Origin: Pseudeuparius sepicola
Taxonomy: Eukaryota > Arthropoda > Insecta > Coleoptera > Anthribidae
Length of the DNA: 64,000 nt
NCBI GenBank assembly: GCA_963920635.1
Contig: OY987308.1
Coordinates: 3,352,225-3,416,224, forward strand
Reading direction: 5' to 3'
The position numbers were made by a program, and so were the translations under genes. The notes under the pieces are model-generated. The model worked only from the letters and a program-made list of their open reading frames with translations, had not been told where the DNA came from and did not search any database. Below, one piece after another: positions 24,209 through 33,589 of this stretch (its first letter is position 1; each line of letters begins with the position of its first letter).

Positions 24209-26060
24209 GATTTAAATAAGTCCCAAACTATAGACAGAACCTAAAACCTATAAACTAAAATTGAATTTTATCACTTTATTCTGAATCACTGCTGTTTTTC
24301 CACCTTATTAATACAACTCCACGTAATATATTACTAAAAAATGCAGTCTAACACACAATAAACACAACAAACGTTCTTTCAAACGGGTCTTTAATATAGT
24401 GTCGGTCCAGCAAAAACTTAACGATACACATTTTCATCCAACTATTTTCCAAAAACAATCTGAACTACCGAATATTGTAATACAACTAGTCTCTTGGGAC
24501 TAAAGAACTTTTTTTTTGATGGAACAGCTACAATTAGTTAATCTTCTGTCACTGCCACATTTTTACTTGATCTTGCTTGTGCGCGTGAAAAATTTTGATA
24601 GACCTGCACAACTATTGTTGTCTTTATCAGTTTTTCGTAGACACGTTATCAGATTTCTTGATTTAACTAATTACAAATAAAATACAAAACATTGGACGCA
24701 TTCGTGTAGAAGTTGTGGTTGTAACTAATTTAGCATGTGCATTGTAGGTACATACAGTTTTGTATTTCCCCAACTTTTAGTACATTTATTTTATATACAT
24801 AGAGGGTGCGTGTGTGTGCATTAGTTTCAGTAGATTCAAATTCAATAGTATAATAAATTTCAAAGTTTAAATCCATAAATCTAGATTATTCGCTCTAATA
24901 TTTGCCAATCCGAATTAACCAGAGTAATTTAACCAACTCGAAATGTGGTATATAAATCCCGTTCAATGCATATTAACCATACCATAGTATTATGTTCAAA
25001 TAAGGGTAAAAAATATTATTTAGTTTTTAGTTACCTACACACTTGTTACTAGAGAGCATTTTTGACATTTTGGCAATCTTTTATTAGAGGTTGTAATTTT
25101 TTTTTTTCATTTTTTTATATTTTTGATTAATTTTCGTAAAGCGAATTGTATCTATGCATATTGAAAAAAAAACTATAAAACATGGCTTGCACCATACAAA
25201 AATAAATTACAAACATACGTTTTATTGCAAAAGCTTTAATTCGCTGAATTTACAGAAATTTCGAATCCCACTTTTAAATGTTCTGTATTTCCATAAAGTT
25301 TCATAGTTTTAATATTGTTCGAGTGCTCCACGCGCGTTTTTGTTAATCATAAAATCAACCAGTTATATAATTCACGGTTTTTAATATTATCGAACGAAAT
25401 TTGACCAAAAATAAATGTTCAATACAAATATCAGTCGAGTGTAAGTAATTATTATGTATTGAAAACATATCCATCAGCAGATTTGGGATTTTAATTACTT
25501 TTGAAAATAATAAAGCGTCGCATTGGGCATTTATCCAACATCAATTATTATAGTTATTTCGATAAATCCAAAATTGGAGAAATTCTACAATTTTATGCTT
25601 TTTAAAAATCGAATAAGTACTGACTTTTCTCAAATAATGTAAATGTTAACTCTAATCTACTAAGTAGACGGCCTATTTCCAAATACGAATCGTAAAGTAG
25701 AATTAAAAGATGAATTTTATTAAAATCCTGTATGTTGTAAACTAAAAACCTGACAAAACGTCCAAAACGAGTCGCATTTTTACAAGCTTTTATTTCACTT
25801 GCCTTGGTAGCATGTAAGTATGTGTGGGTAGAATCTTGCAAGCTGAATTATAACCACTTCCTGAGCTAAAATTTTGCATACACCTTTAATTCCGGTGACA
25901 ATACAATACGCAATACTTACTCAATATTGTAATACTTTCAATATGGGTATCAAATGAAAGGGCTCGTACGAAATCCAATATGGCGGCCGCCCCAAGATGG
26001 CGGACTAAATTTCTTTACCTCCCTCCTGACATTGGAATCAAATAGGTACTAAAAAGCACA
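24209..26060. other. No gene recognised
   Basis: Low-complexity AT-rich DNA of about 1.85 kb. A 79-codon minus-strand frame at 25602-25841 has no recognisable motif. A GGCGGCCGCC-containing patch near 25980 is the only CpG-rich point. No element ends were identified. Confidence 0.4.
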
Positions 26061-26350
26061 AAATAAAAAAAACAATTTTAAAAACAAGCTTTTATTTCAG
26101 CCATGTACTAAAACGAATAAAATAAATTTAGGTTTTCGTTAAGATAATTCAACTCCAAATTGCGACAAGTTTTTGCAAATTGAAAAGCTTGTCGCGCGAA
26201 TTGTAAAGAAACAATGCCTACTTTGACTTTGAAAAACTTGTCGCAATTTTGTATTGAATTATCTTGACGAAAACCTAAACTTATTTCATTCGTTTTAGTA
26301 CATGGCTTAAATAAAATCTTGTTTTAAAAAGGTTATTTTTTTATTTTCAT
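26061..26350. repeat. Inverted repeat (AACAAGCTTTTATTT family)
   Basis: Arms of about 115 bp: AAAAACAAGCTTTTATTTC onward at about 26080 against its complement ending near 26340. Shared blocks are TAGGTTTTCGT(T/C)AAGATAATTCA and AATTGCGACAAGTTTTT. The centre is about 50 bp. One arm of the same family lies at 44695-44832, so this is a dispersed MITE-like repeat. Its termini are not resolved. Confidence 0.75.
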
Positions 26351-27440
26351 TTTTTTAACGATTTTACGCCAATTTTCTATAAACGAATTATTTTCAACTT
26401 AGTAACAGCAGTGAAGTATCTTTTGATCAAAGCCATTCATCGATGGCTAATAAAATTTCCATTTTATCGCATTACCCTATAAAATTATCAGACAAAGTTA
26501 AAAGCTATGTGCTTCCTCGATGTAGAACCACTGGTCTTTGCATGGATATAGTCCAAAAGTATGTTTAAGATCACAGGGCACGTTTCAAAAAATGCTATGG
26601 GAAATGCATTGTCAGTTATTTTGAGAACGATTCTATAAATATCAACCCAACAATAGGGTTTTATCTTTATCTGAGGTATTTTTAAATATACATCGACAAA
26701 ACCTTACAGGTAATAAAACAAAATAAACAGATCGGCAAGTGCTGCCTTTTTAGTTATCAATTTGAGGTATAGATTATTCAATATTCACTCTACGCTACCG
26801 CAATTGCGGATATTGATACATACTACGAAATCCATGTTTTGTACAATATTTTTTTGGATGTGAATGTCATTCAAAATTTAAAAAACAAAAATCAAATTAT
26901 TTCGAAAATTTTCTACGGAGTAATGTAAAACTAAAGGGAATCTTTCGCGATCTATTCTCGTCAAAATAAGATGAACAGCTCATATTAGCATGGGTCCAGA
27001 AATGCTTTCTTACGAAGATGCAAAGGGTAAAAATAATAAAAAAAATATTCTATTCAAAATTTATTTACAACAATGAGGGAAGTAAGGGTTTCACATACTA
27101 TACACGGTGATTTATTCATAAATACATTAATTTTAACAGTGGGTAGGGAAAAATACCCTGAACGGGAAATCGCAATTAAAAAAATTCAACTTTTTTATTA
27201 AAGCAGGAAGTAATTATTTTCTAACCGGCATTTTTACCTATTTGGCCCCCTATTTAGGACGGCCACCGATTTGTGTCCAGCGCTTGGGACGACGCTTGCC
27301 GTCGAGCGCGTTGGCATTGTTGCCAGTTGTACGAAATCTAGATAATATAGACATATGACATTGTAATCAACCAGCATATACAATACGAAAACAATGATAG
27401 TGGAGCAGCTGGTTGGACAGAGCCCACCAGTAGCGTATGC
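26351..27440. other. No gene recognised
   Basis: AT-rich sequence without protein similarity. A short GC-rich patch at 27245-27330 (CAGCGCTTGGGACGACGC, CGTCGAGCGCG) is unlike the neighbourhood but not identified. Confidence 0.35.
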
Positions 27441-27478
27441 AACAAATATCTTTTTCCACTACTAACCCTAAAAAGCAT

Positions 27479-27535
27479 GTATTATTGACCCATCATTAAC
27501 CCGAGAAATTGATTTTCTCTCCCGAGGTCAATAAT
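27479..27535. repeat. Hairpin flanking the Crypton gene, side 1
   Basis: An imperfect palindrome with outer arms TATTATTGACC and GGTCAATAATA and inner CCCGAGA / TCTCCC arms. The same outer arms bound a hairpin on the other side of the recombinase gene (29427-29504). A nearby TTTTTCCACTACTAAC (27451) is the complement of GTTAGTAGTGGAAAAA on the far side, so the gene sits between two related inverted structures. Confidence 0.5.
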
Positions 27536-27674
27536 AATTTATTGTTGACCAAGGTCAATAATGAACTGACGTCACGGGACACTTGTAACAGGCTCTTCTA
27601 TGTACGGCACAATTTCCTATTATTATACAACCCTGCTTACTTATTTCACCGATTTTTTTCTATTTGTATTAAAC

Positions 27675-27704
27675 CAGTGACTATAGAAGGAACTATAGTC
27701 ACTG
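27675..27704. mobile_element. 30-bp micro-palindromic insertion with 7-bp target duplication
   Basis: Twelve-bp arms CAGTGACTATAG and CTATAGTCACTG surround six bases (AAGGAA). The insertion is bracketed by identical 7-mers ATTAAAC at 27668-27674 and 27705-27711. The same arms with a 1-bp spacer and a different 7-bp duplication are found at 63935-63959. Confidence 0.8.
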
Positions 27705-27890
27705 ATTAAACGCTGAACACACGCCAATGTAGATATTTTTACTTGTGGATCCTGCCCACAAAACAGAAATCTAACCTTCCCTTCCCCCACCTCCACCTAA
27801 CCGTTGTAACCTAAAATTAGTAACAACAGCTGATGAAAAAACGTTTATTTAAGTATTTGGGAAAACAAAAATTACAAATTACAACTAAAA

Positions 27891-29145
27891 CTAATTATTA
27901 TTATTAATGTAATAATCGACTGTGCAATTGTAACAAGTCATATTAATTAAACCTGTTGCAGTGCTTGTATTTGTAACCGGAATATTAATGTGTTGATTGT
28001 TTAAGTGAATATTATCCGATATTTTTTGTGTAACACTGGCTGGATTTCTCGATTCTATATTAGCAAAGGTACTAGAACTACCAATATCAAATAACTGTTC
28101 ATCATGAGGTTCATTATGACTATCATTTGGATGGATAGTGTTATCGCTCTGCGCAACTACAGGTACTGATGTAGCACTGTAAACTGGCCCTTGAACCATT
28201 TTAGCTATTCTTTTTTTAGAAGCCAGAGTTCTTCAATATACCCTTCGGCAACACCATTTTCCGCTAAAATAGTGGCTGAAGTCCTTCTGAATGAATGGCC
28301 AGTGTATCTCTCTGGTTCTGATAGTCCCAAGAAGCTTGCAATCACTTTTGGCATCTTACTTATTATATTATGGCCAATGTTCTGTCGTGTCGGCCTATTG
28401 TTCCGCAAAGTAATAAATAAGCGTGGTAAATCTGGGGTAGGCCGTTTTTTAATATACTTTTTAACAACTTCGACCCAAACTGGCTTCATGATAACAAACT
28501 TTCGTGATGTTCCATTTTTACTAGTAGAAATATCAATAACGATCATATCGTCTTGAACATCCAAGTCTTTTCGAAGCATATTACAAAGTTCGTCTGTTCT
28601 ACATGCACCAGCAACTGCGATAACAAGTACAACCTAGTAAGTAATAAAGTAAATATCGTTTATTGTAAATATATGTAAAGTAGAACGAGGCATGTTTAGG
28701 TAGGTACCTTTGCTGTTAAAAACACTTCGTCTGGTGCGTCTCTCAAAAATCGTGCAATTTCATCTTCTTTAAAAACAAGTGATTTTTTCGCTACATAATT
28801 AGTATGTTGCCTTTTCAAAAATGCTACCAGTTTAAAATACGAAATGTCAATATTTTCCTTCAATGAAATCGTGGATTTTAACATAGAAAACGTTGCCCAC
28901 AAGCTTGATGATTTCTTGTTTTCAGCTTGCGTTTGAAAATATACCAATAATATATTTTCAGAAATTGTTTCAATATTCTTCATTTTGCACCAGTCTTTAA
29001 ACATTGTATAAGTTTTTAAGTAAACACTTTTCGACTTCTGTGGAAGCAACTGATCATTAATCTTTTGTGCCTCTTCTCTAATTTCCGGAGGAGTGCAGAA
29101 TATGTTTGGCGAGGATGAGCCATCATGATAATTATTATCACACAT
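27891..29145 (-). pseudogene. Crypton-type tyrosine recombinase, two exons, decayed
   Basis: Exon 1 (29145-28708, 146 codons) starts MCDNNYHDGSSS and resembles the helical DNA-binding N-terminal domain of tyrosine recombinases (VYLKTYTMFKDWCKMKN). A 74-bp GT-AG intron (28707-28634) joins in phase to exon 2, whose VVLVIAVAGACRTDEL carries catalytic Arg I (about residue 158). GHSFRRTSATILAENG gives the H-x-x-R pair (about 259 and 262), and AEGYIEE the probable nucleophilic Tyr (about 278). Only 16 residues separate HxxR from that Tyr, so roughly 15-18 residues holding the usual His/Trp appear deleted. The frame then shifts near 28240; the C-terminal tail continues to 27891 with an INMTCYNCTVDYYI motif usual for insect members. 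An AATAAA signal (27844-27849) follows the stop. Such enzymes insert Cryptons by recombination. Family call firm; this copy looks inactive. Confidence 0.85.
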
Positions 29146-29354
29146 TTTTCACAAAAATAATATAAACTAACAGTTGATTTAGTCAAGAATAAATAATAAT
29201 AATAATAATTAATGGCTAAATTTGACAGATAACAGTAAAGAAACTTCATTTGATGAAACAAAAATCAAGTCTAACTTGATTTGTGATTAAATAATATGAA
29301 GGAAAAACAAAGGTAAGTTTACTATTAAAAATGCTTTACAATTTTTTACAATAA

Positions 29355-29504
29355 TATTTTTATGGAGTGTTAGTAGTGGAAAAATATTTTTATGAAGTGT
29401 TAGTAGTGGAAAAAATTGTATACGGCTATTATTGCCCTCACGTCTTAAATCCCTCGGCGTTGCTTCGGGATTTAATATTGACGTTCGGGTCAATAATAGC
29501 CTCT
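29355..29504. repeat. Short tandem duplication and hairpin flanking the Crypton gene, side 2
   Basis: ATATTTTTATGGAGTGTTAG-type sequence of 30 bp is repeated twice in tandem at about 29355-29415, each ending GTTAGTAGTGGAAAA. Immediately beyond, 29427-29504 is a hyphenated palindrome with outer arms GGCTATTATTG and CAATAATAGCC and inner AAATCCC / GGGATTT. Its TATTATTG-CC arms match the hairpin at 27479. Confidence 0.6.
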
Positions 29505-29509
29505 GTCTA

Positions 29510-29944
29510 AACCTTGGTTAATAATATACTATTATGTTTAAAGCAATAAATAGAACAAGGAAAATTTATATCATTGGGGCCTAGGTAATTATGGTCTATT
29601 ATTAATTTGAATGATTTTTTTTACGGTCAAGGAGTTATTTGCACCCTATTAACTCTGGCAATACGGTTTCTGAGGTGGAATTTATGTAAAAATCACAAGA
29701 AATTACAATAATGCGTAAGGCAGTTTCCTTCCTATGCTGTGTCCAAGTTACAGAGGCAGCGAATCGAAACATTAGCAACCACGCGGTCGCGATGTGACCT
29801 ATTCTCTTATTGGTCTGGCCGTCGTAAAATCTCAAGTGTCAAGTCAAGTAGAGTATCCTGCATAGGTGGGATCGCGAGCAGACTTTTTGCAGAATCTCAT
29901 ATATCTATTAGTCTGACCCTGGTAATCGATCGCAAAAAGTCCAT
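29510..29944. other. No gene recognised
   Basis: Contains short overlapping frames on both strands (29635-29948) without recognisable motifs. No clear element termini. Confidence 0.35.
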
Positions 29945-30920
29945 GTGATTTTCCCAACGAAAACTTGACCCCTCTAAATACTATGAGAATTCGCCGAGAC
30001 CCGTCGACTTTTGTTCTTGGGGGGAGCTTTTTTTACAGTCAAGCCAACCCGATATGTTCATCCCATTGAAATGACAAGTTATCAATTCGATGGTTCATCC
30101 CCCTAATCCCTAGCAACCCGAACTTTAAAATTTCAAATGGAACTACCCCCTGTTCAGATTTGACAGAATTTTTGGCTAAAAACGAAAAGTTGACAATCCA
30201 CTGTACGCGTAGTAATTTCTACACAAATGCCCACCACTAATAAGTTTTTTATCTACTATGCACGAGCAAATTACCTAGTTTTTATTGACGTGTCGATCAT
30301 AAACAAAAAAAAACAAAAAAAAAAGTTCATAAGAATTCAAGGACAGGGTGGGCAAATTTGGGCACTTTTAATAGGAAACACCCATTTCTAAGCCAGATAG
30401 AAAAAAATGAACCCCCCACTCTCGAGCTTAAATTTCGTGAAAACTTCATTGCCGCAAACCGCATTTCGATATATTTTACCGTTTCGCCGCTAGAGGGCGT
30501 TTTTCGATTTTGAGCGATATTTTAAAACCTTCATAACTTTTTTCTTTCTAAAGATAATTGATTTCTGTAAAAACTTTCTTAGGGCACTTTTTTACGTGGA
30601 TTCCAGTGGCGTACACCGATTTTTTTTTAGATGGTCTCAATTTCGAAATAATGGCCAGAACTTTGTTTTTTTTTAAATGGAACACCCTATATATTATTAG
30701 CTCATTAGATAGCCCCTTTCATGCTGATTTCAATGATATAAGGTTTGATGGGTCTATCTCAAACAGTTTTGGAGAAAAAAAATATAATCCGGTTTAATGC
30801 AACACCATTTAAATAAATCACTTAGAATCAAGGTAGGTCATATTATATTACCAAAAACAATTTTTACGTTCTTTATGCACATTTTTATAATAAATTAAAA
30901 TAACAGTTTAAATTAGATAA

Positions 30921-31966
30921 TTAAAGCAAATATTCAAACTGATGTCCGTTATTGTCAATACAAAAATTACACCTTTTGATAACACTTTGAACTGCATTAT
31001 GGATATGAATATTTGAAATAGAATTTACACAGTCTATAAAATTTTGTCTCAGTTTATCGATATTATTGCTAGTTTTTTGTATAACTTATCTTTAATGTTC
31101 CCCCAAAAGAAATCCGGTGACCTTGGGGGCCAACGCACCGGCCCATTAGTTCCCATCCAGTTATTTCCAAAATTTGTATTTAATAGATCTGAAACGGCTC
31201 TGACATTATGAGGTGGTGCACCATCATGCTGGAAAAACAGATTTCTTGCGTCATTTAATGGAAGATTGTCCATAAATTGCCGAATAAGATACTGGTTTAA
31301 GATTTCATAATACCGTTGACCGTTTAGTCTTTCTTGATAAATGTGATATTTTAAAACACAATTGCCATGTAGAGCGCACCAAACACTAAAACCAAACCGC
31401 CCTTGGATTCGAACTTGGACAGTATCATGAGGATTGATATCAGACCAATAGTGCTCGTTATGTCTATTGAAAATTCCGGCACTGCTAACATAGGCTTCAT
31501 CTGTCCAAATCACATTACTAGCAAAAAATTGATCTTGTTGGACACTTTGACGATACCATAAGCAAAACTCCAGTCGCCGCTCAAAATCGGTTGGTTCCAA
31601 ATGATGCATTTTCTTAATTTTATATGGTCTGAACTTATATATTTTTTAAATATTTAAAGCTCGACGTCTTGAAATCCCAGAATGAGATTCAATTTGACGA
31701 CTTGAAATTGAAGGATTTTCAATCGCCATTCCAATGACATTGAAAGCAGTTTCTTCAGCATCTTCAATGTTTTAATTTTTGGGTCTTGGCTTATTGAAGG
31801 TCCCATGATTGGTGAGATTTTCTTTTAATCTTAGAAAAATAGATTTATGAGGTTGTCTTCTTTCTGGATAGCGATTGAAGTAAAGTTCCGATGCCATATC
31901 AGGATTATTATCATTTAGGATATAACATTCTAACATGTCATATTTTTCGTAATTTTCGTAAGACAT
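30921..31966 (-). pseudogene. DUF4817-type Tc1/mariner transposase, dead copy
   Basis: Reading minus from the ATG at 31966: MSYENYEKYDMLECYILND, RYPERRQPHKSIFLRL (DUF4817 helix-turn-helix), a stop at about 31772, then NIEDAEETAFNV, SISSRQIES (second HTH), another stop near 31650, then ERRLEFCLWYR, VIWTDEAYV (first catalytic Asp) and FFQHDGAPPHNV (second Asp). The third block reads WPPRSPDFFWG where family members have SPD followed by LTPLDFF, so about 6 codons are missing. The tail can still be read to a TAA at 30921 (FCIDNNGHQFEYLL). Total length, about 348 codons, is normal for the family. Two nonsense codons, a deletion and a local frame change make it inactive. In a living copy the protein would cut and paste DNA at TA. 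Confidence 0.9.
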
Positions 31967-32237
31967 TGTTTACTTTTAACTTAATAATGCGTATTTATGT
32001 GTAACCATGCAAATTAATGGAGTTCCCTTCGATTACAACTGTTCTAAGTAACGTGTAAATACTGTCATAGATGACATACGCCTACTGAGATTAGAAAAAA
32101 ATAAATGGTGTTGCATTAAACCGAATTATATTTTTTTTCTCCAAAACTGTTTGAGATAGACCCATCAAACCTTATATCATTGAAATCAGCATGAAAGGGG
32201 CTATCTAATGCGCTAATAATATATAGGGTGTTCCATT

Positions 32238-32590
32238 TAAATTCTATTTCAAATATTCATATCCATAATGCAGTTCAAAGTGTTATCAAAAGGTGTAATT
32301 TTTGTATTGACAATAACGGACATCAGTTTGAATATTTGCTTTAATTATCTAATTTAAACTGTTATTTTAATTTATTATAAAAATGTGCATAAAGAACGTA
32401 AAAATTGTTTTTGGTAATATAATATGACCTACCTTGATTCTAAGTGATTTATTTAAATGGTGTTGCATTAAATCGAATTATATTTTTTTTCTCCAAAACT
32501 GTTTGAGATAGACCCATCAAACCTTATATCATTGAAATCAGCATGAAAGGGGCTATCTAATGAGCTAATAATATATAGGGTGTTCCATTA
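32238..32590 (+). repeat. Inverted partial second copy of the mariner 3' end
   Basis: Directly after a GGGTGTTCCATTT terminus (32224-32236) the sequence restarts inside the last exon of the relic, in the opposite orientation to the copy at 30680-31030. It can be read as NSISNIHIHNAVQSVIKRCN and GHQFEYLL-stop on the plus strand, then runs to GCTAATAATATATAGGGTG near 32582. A partial copy was therefore fused end to end with the full-length relic. Confidence 0.8.
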
Positions 32591-33180
32591 AAAAAAAAAC
32601 AAAGTTCTGGCCATTATTTCGAAATTAAGACCATCTAAAAAAATCGGTGTACGCCACTGGAATCTACGTAAAAAAGTGCCTTAAGAAAGTTTTTACAGAA
32701 ATCAATTATCTTTAGAAACAAAAAAGTTATTAAGGTTTTAAGATATCGCTCAAAATCGGAAAACGCCCTCTATCGGCGAAACGGTAAAATATATCGAAAT
32801 GCGGTTTGCGGCAATGAAGTTTTCACGAAATTTCAGCTCGAGAGTGGGGGGTTCATTTTTTTCTATCTGGCTTAGAAATGGGTGTTTCCTATTAAAAGTG
32901 CCCAAATTTGCCCACCCTGTACAGTGGATTGTCAACTTTCCGTTTTTAGCCAATAATTCTGTCAAATCTCAACAGATTTCTAAAAACGATACATCACTGT
33001 ATTCGCAATAAAAAGGGCTTTAAAATGCTGCGCCACAAGGGGGGTAGTTCCATTTGAAATTTTAAAGTTGGAGTTGATAGGGATTAGGGGTTGAACATAT
33101 CGAGTTGGCTTGACTGTAAAAAAGTTCCCCCAAGAACAAAAATCGACGGGTCTCGGCGAATTTGCAAATATTTTGGATCA

Positions 33181-33589
33181 AACGGCTCTGGGTGACAGGG
33201 GAGGCCATTTGCGACAAGAAAAACCCAATATGTTGTTATCCAATTGTTAACCGCTTTCAAGATACAGGGTGATAAAATTTTCATGAAAAAAAAACAATTT
33301 TTGCTTTATGTCCGAAACTAGAAAAGATATTTGAACCAAATTTGGTAAACGACATGTTGTCATGAAGAGCCAAAACTCCTGCCAGTATCAAGCTCACCGG
33401 TTGACCAGTGGCGGAGATAGGAGTCACCGGGAAAATAATAATTTAAAAAAAAATGTAATACTGGGTGTATGATTAAAAAAATACAATTTTTAGATACCTA
33501 CACAATTTATTTGGCAAAAAATCTAGATACTTGTTTCGTATCGGCTACCATTTTGCAGTAAATGCGATTTTTTTGTTAATTTTTATATA
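33181..33589. other. No gene; repeat fragment
   Basis: A solo ATACAGGGTGATAAAATTTTC terminus at 33262 begins a fragment of a CAGGGTG-type repeat reaching about 33480. It carries the CAGTGGCGGAGATAGGAG-like block seen in similar insect repeats. No coding potential. Confidence 0.4.

Larger units (their letters stand above)
30344..32919. mobile_element. Long-TIR element (CAGGGTGGGCAAATT ends) enclosing a mariner relic
   Basis: CAGGGTGGGCAAATTTGGGC at 30344 and its complement ending at 32919, the right end followed by TA. Arms of about 330 bp include GCCGCTAGAGGGCG and end inward at a GGAACACCCTATA motif, which is itself a transposon-type terminus. So each arm looks like a complete small element and the interior like a third. 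The left end lacks TA, consistent with the extra sequence on that side. Confidence 0.7.
29945..33180. repeat. Nested inverted repeats around a dead mariner
   Basis: At least three concentric layers of inverted sequence. Outermost: about 29945-30209 pairs with 32920 to about 33180 (shared GACCCGTCGACTTTTG / CGACGGGTC and GTTGACAATCCACTGTA). Next: 30344-30680 pairs with about 32596-32919. Innermost: 30681-30830 pairs with about 32105-32229 around the transposase relic. Between 30210 and 30343 the left side alone holds extra A-rich sequence (runs of AAACAAAAAA) that looks like a later insertion. Confidence 0.85.
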
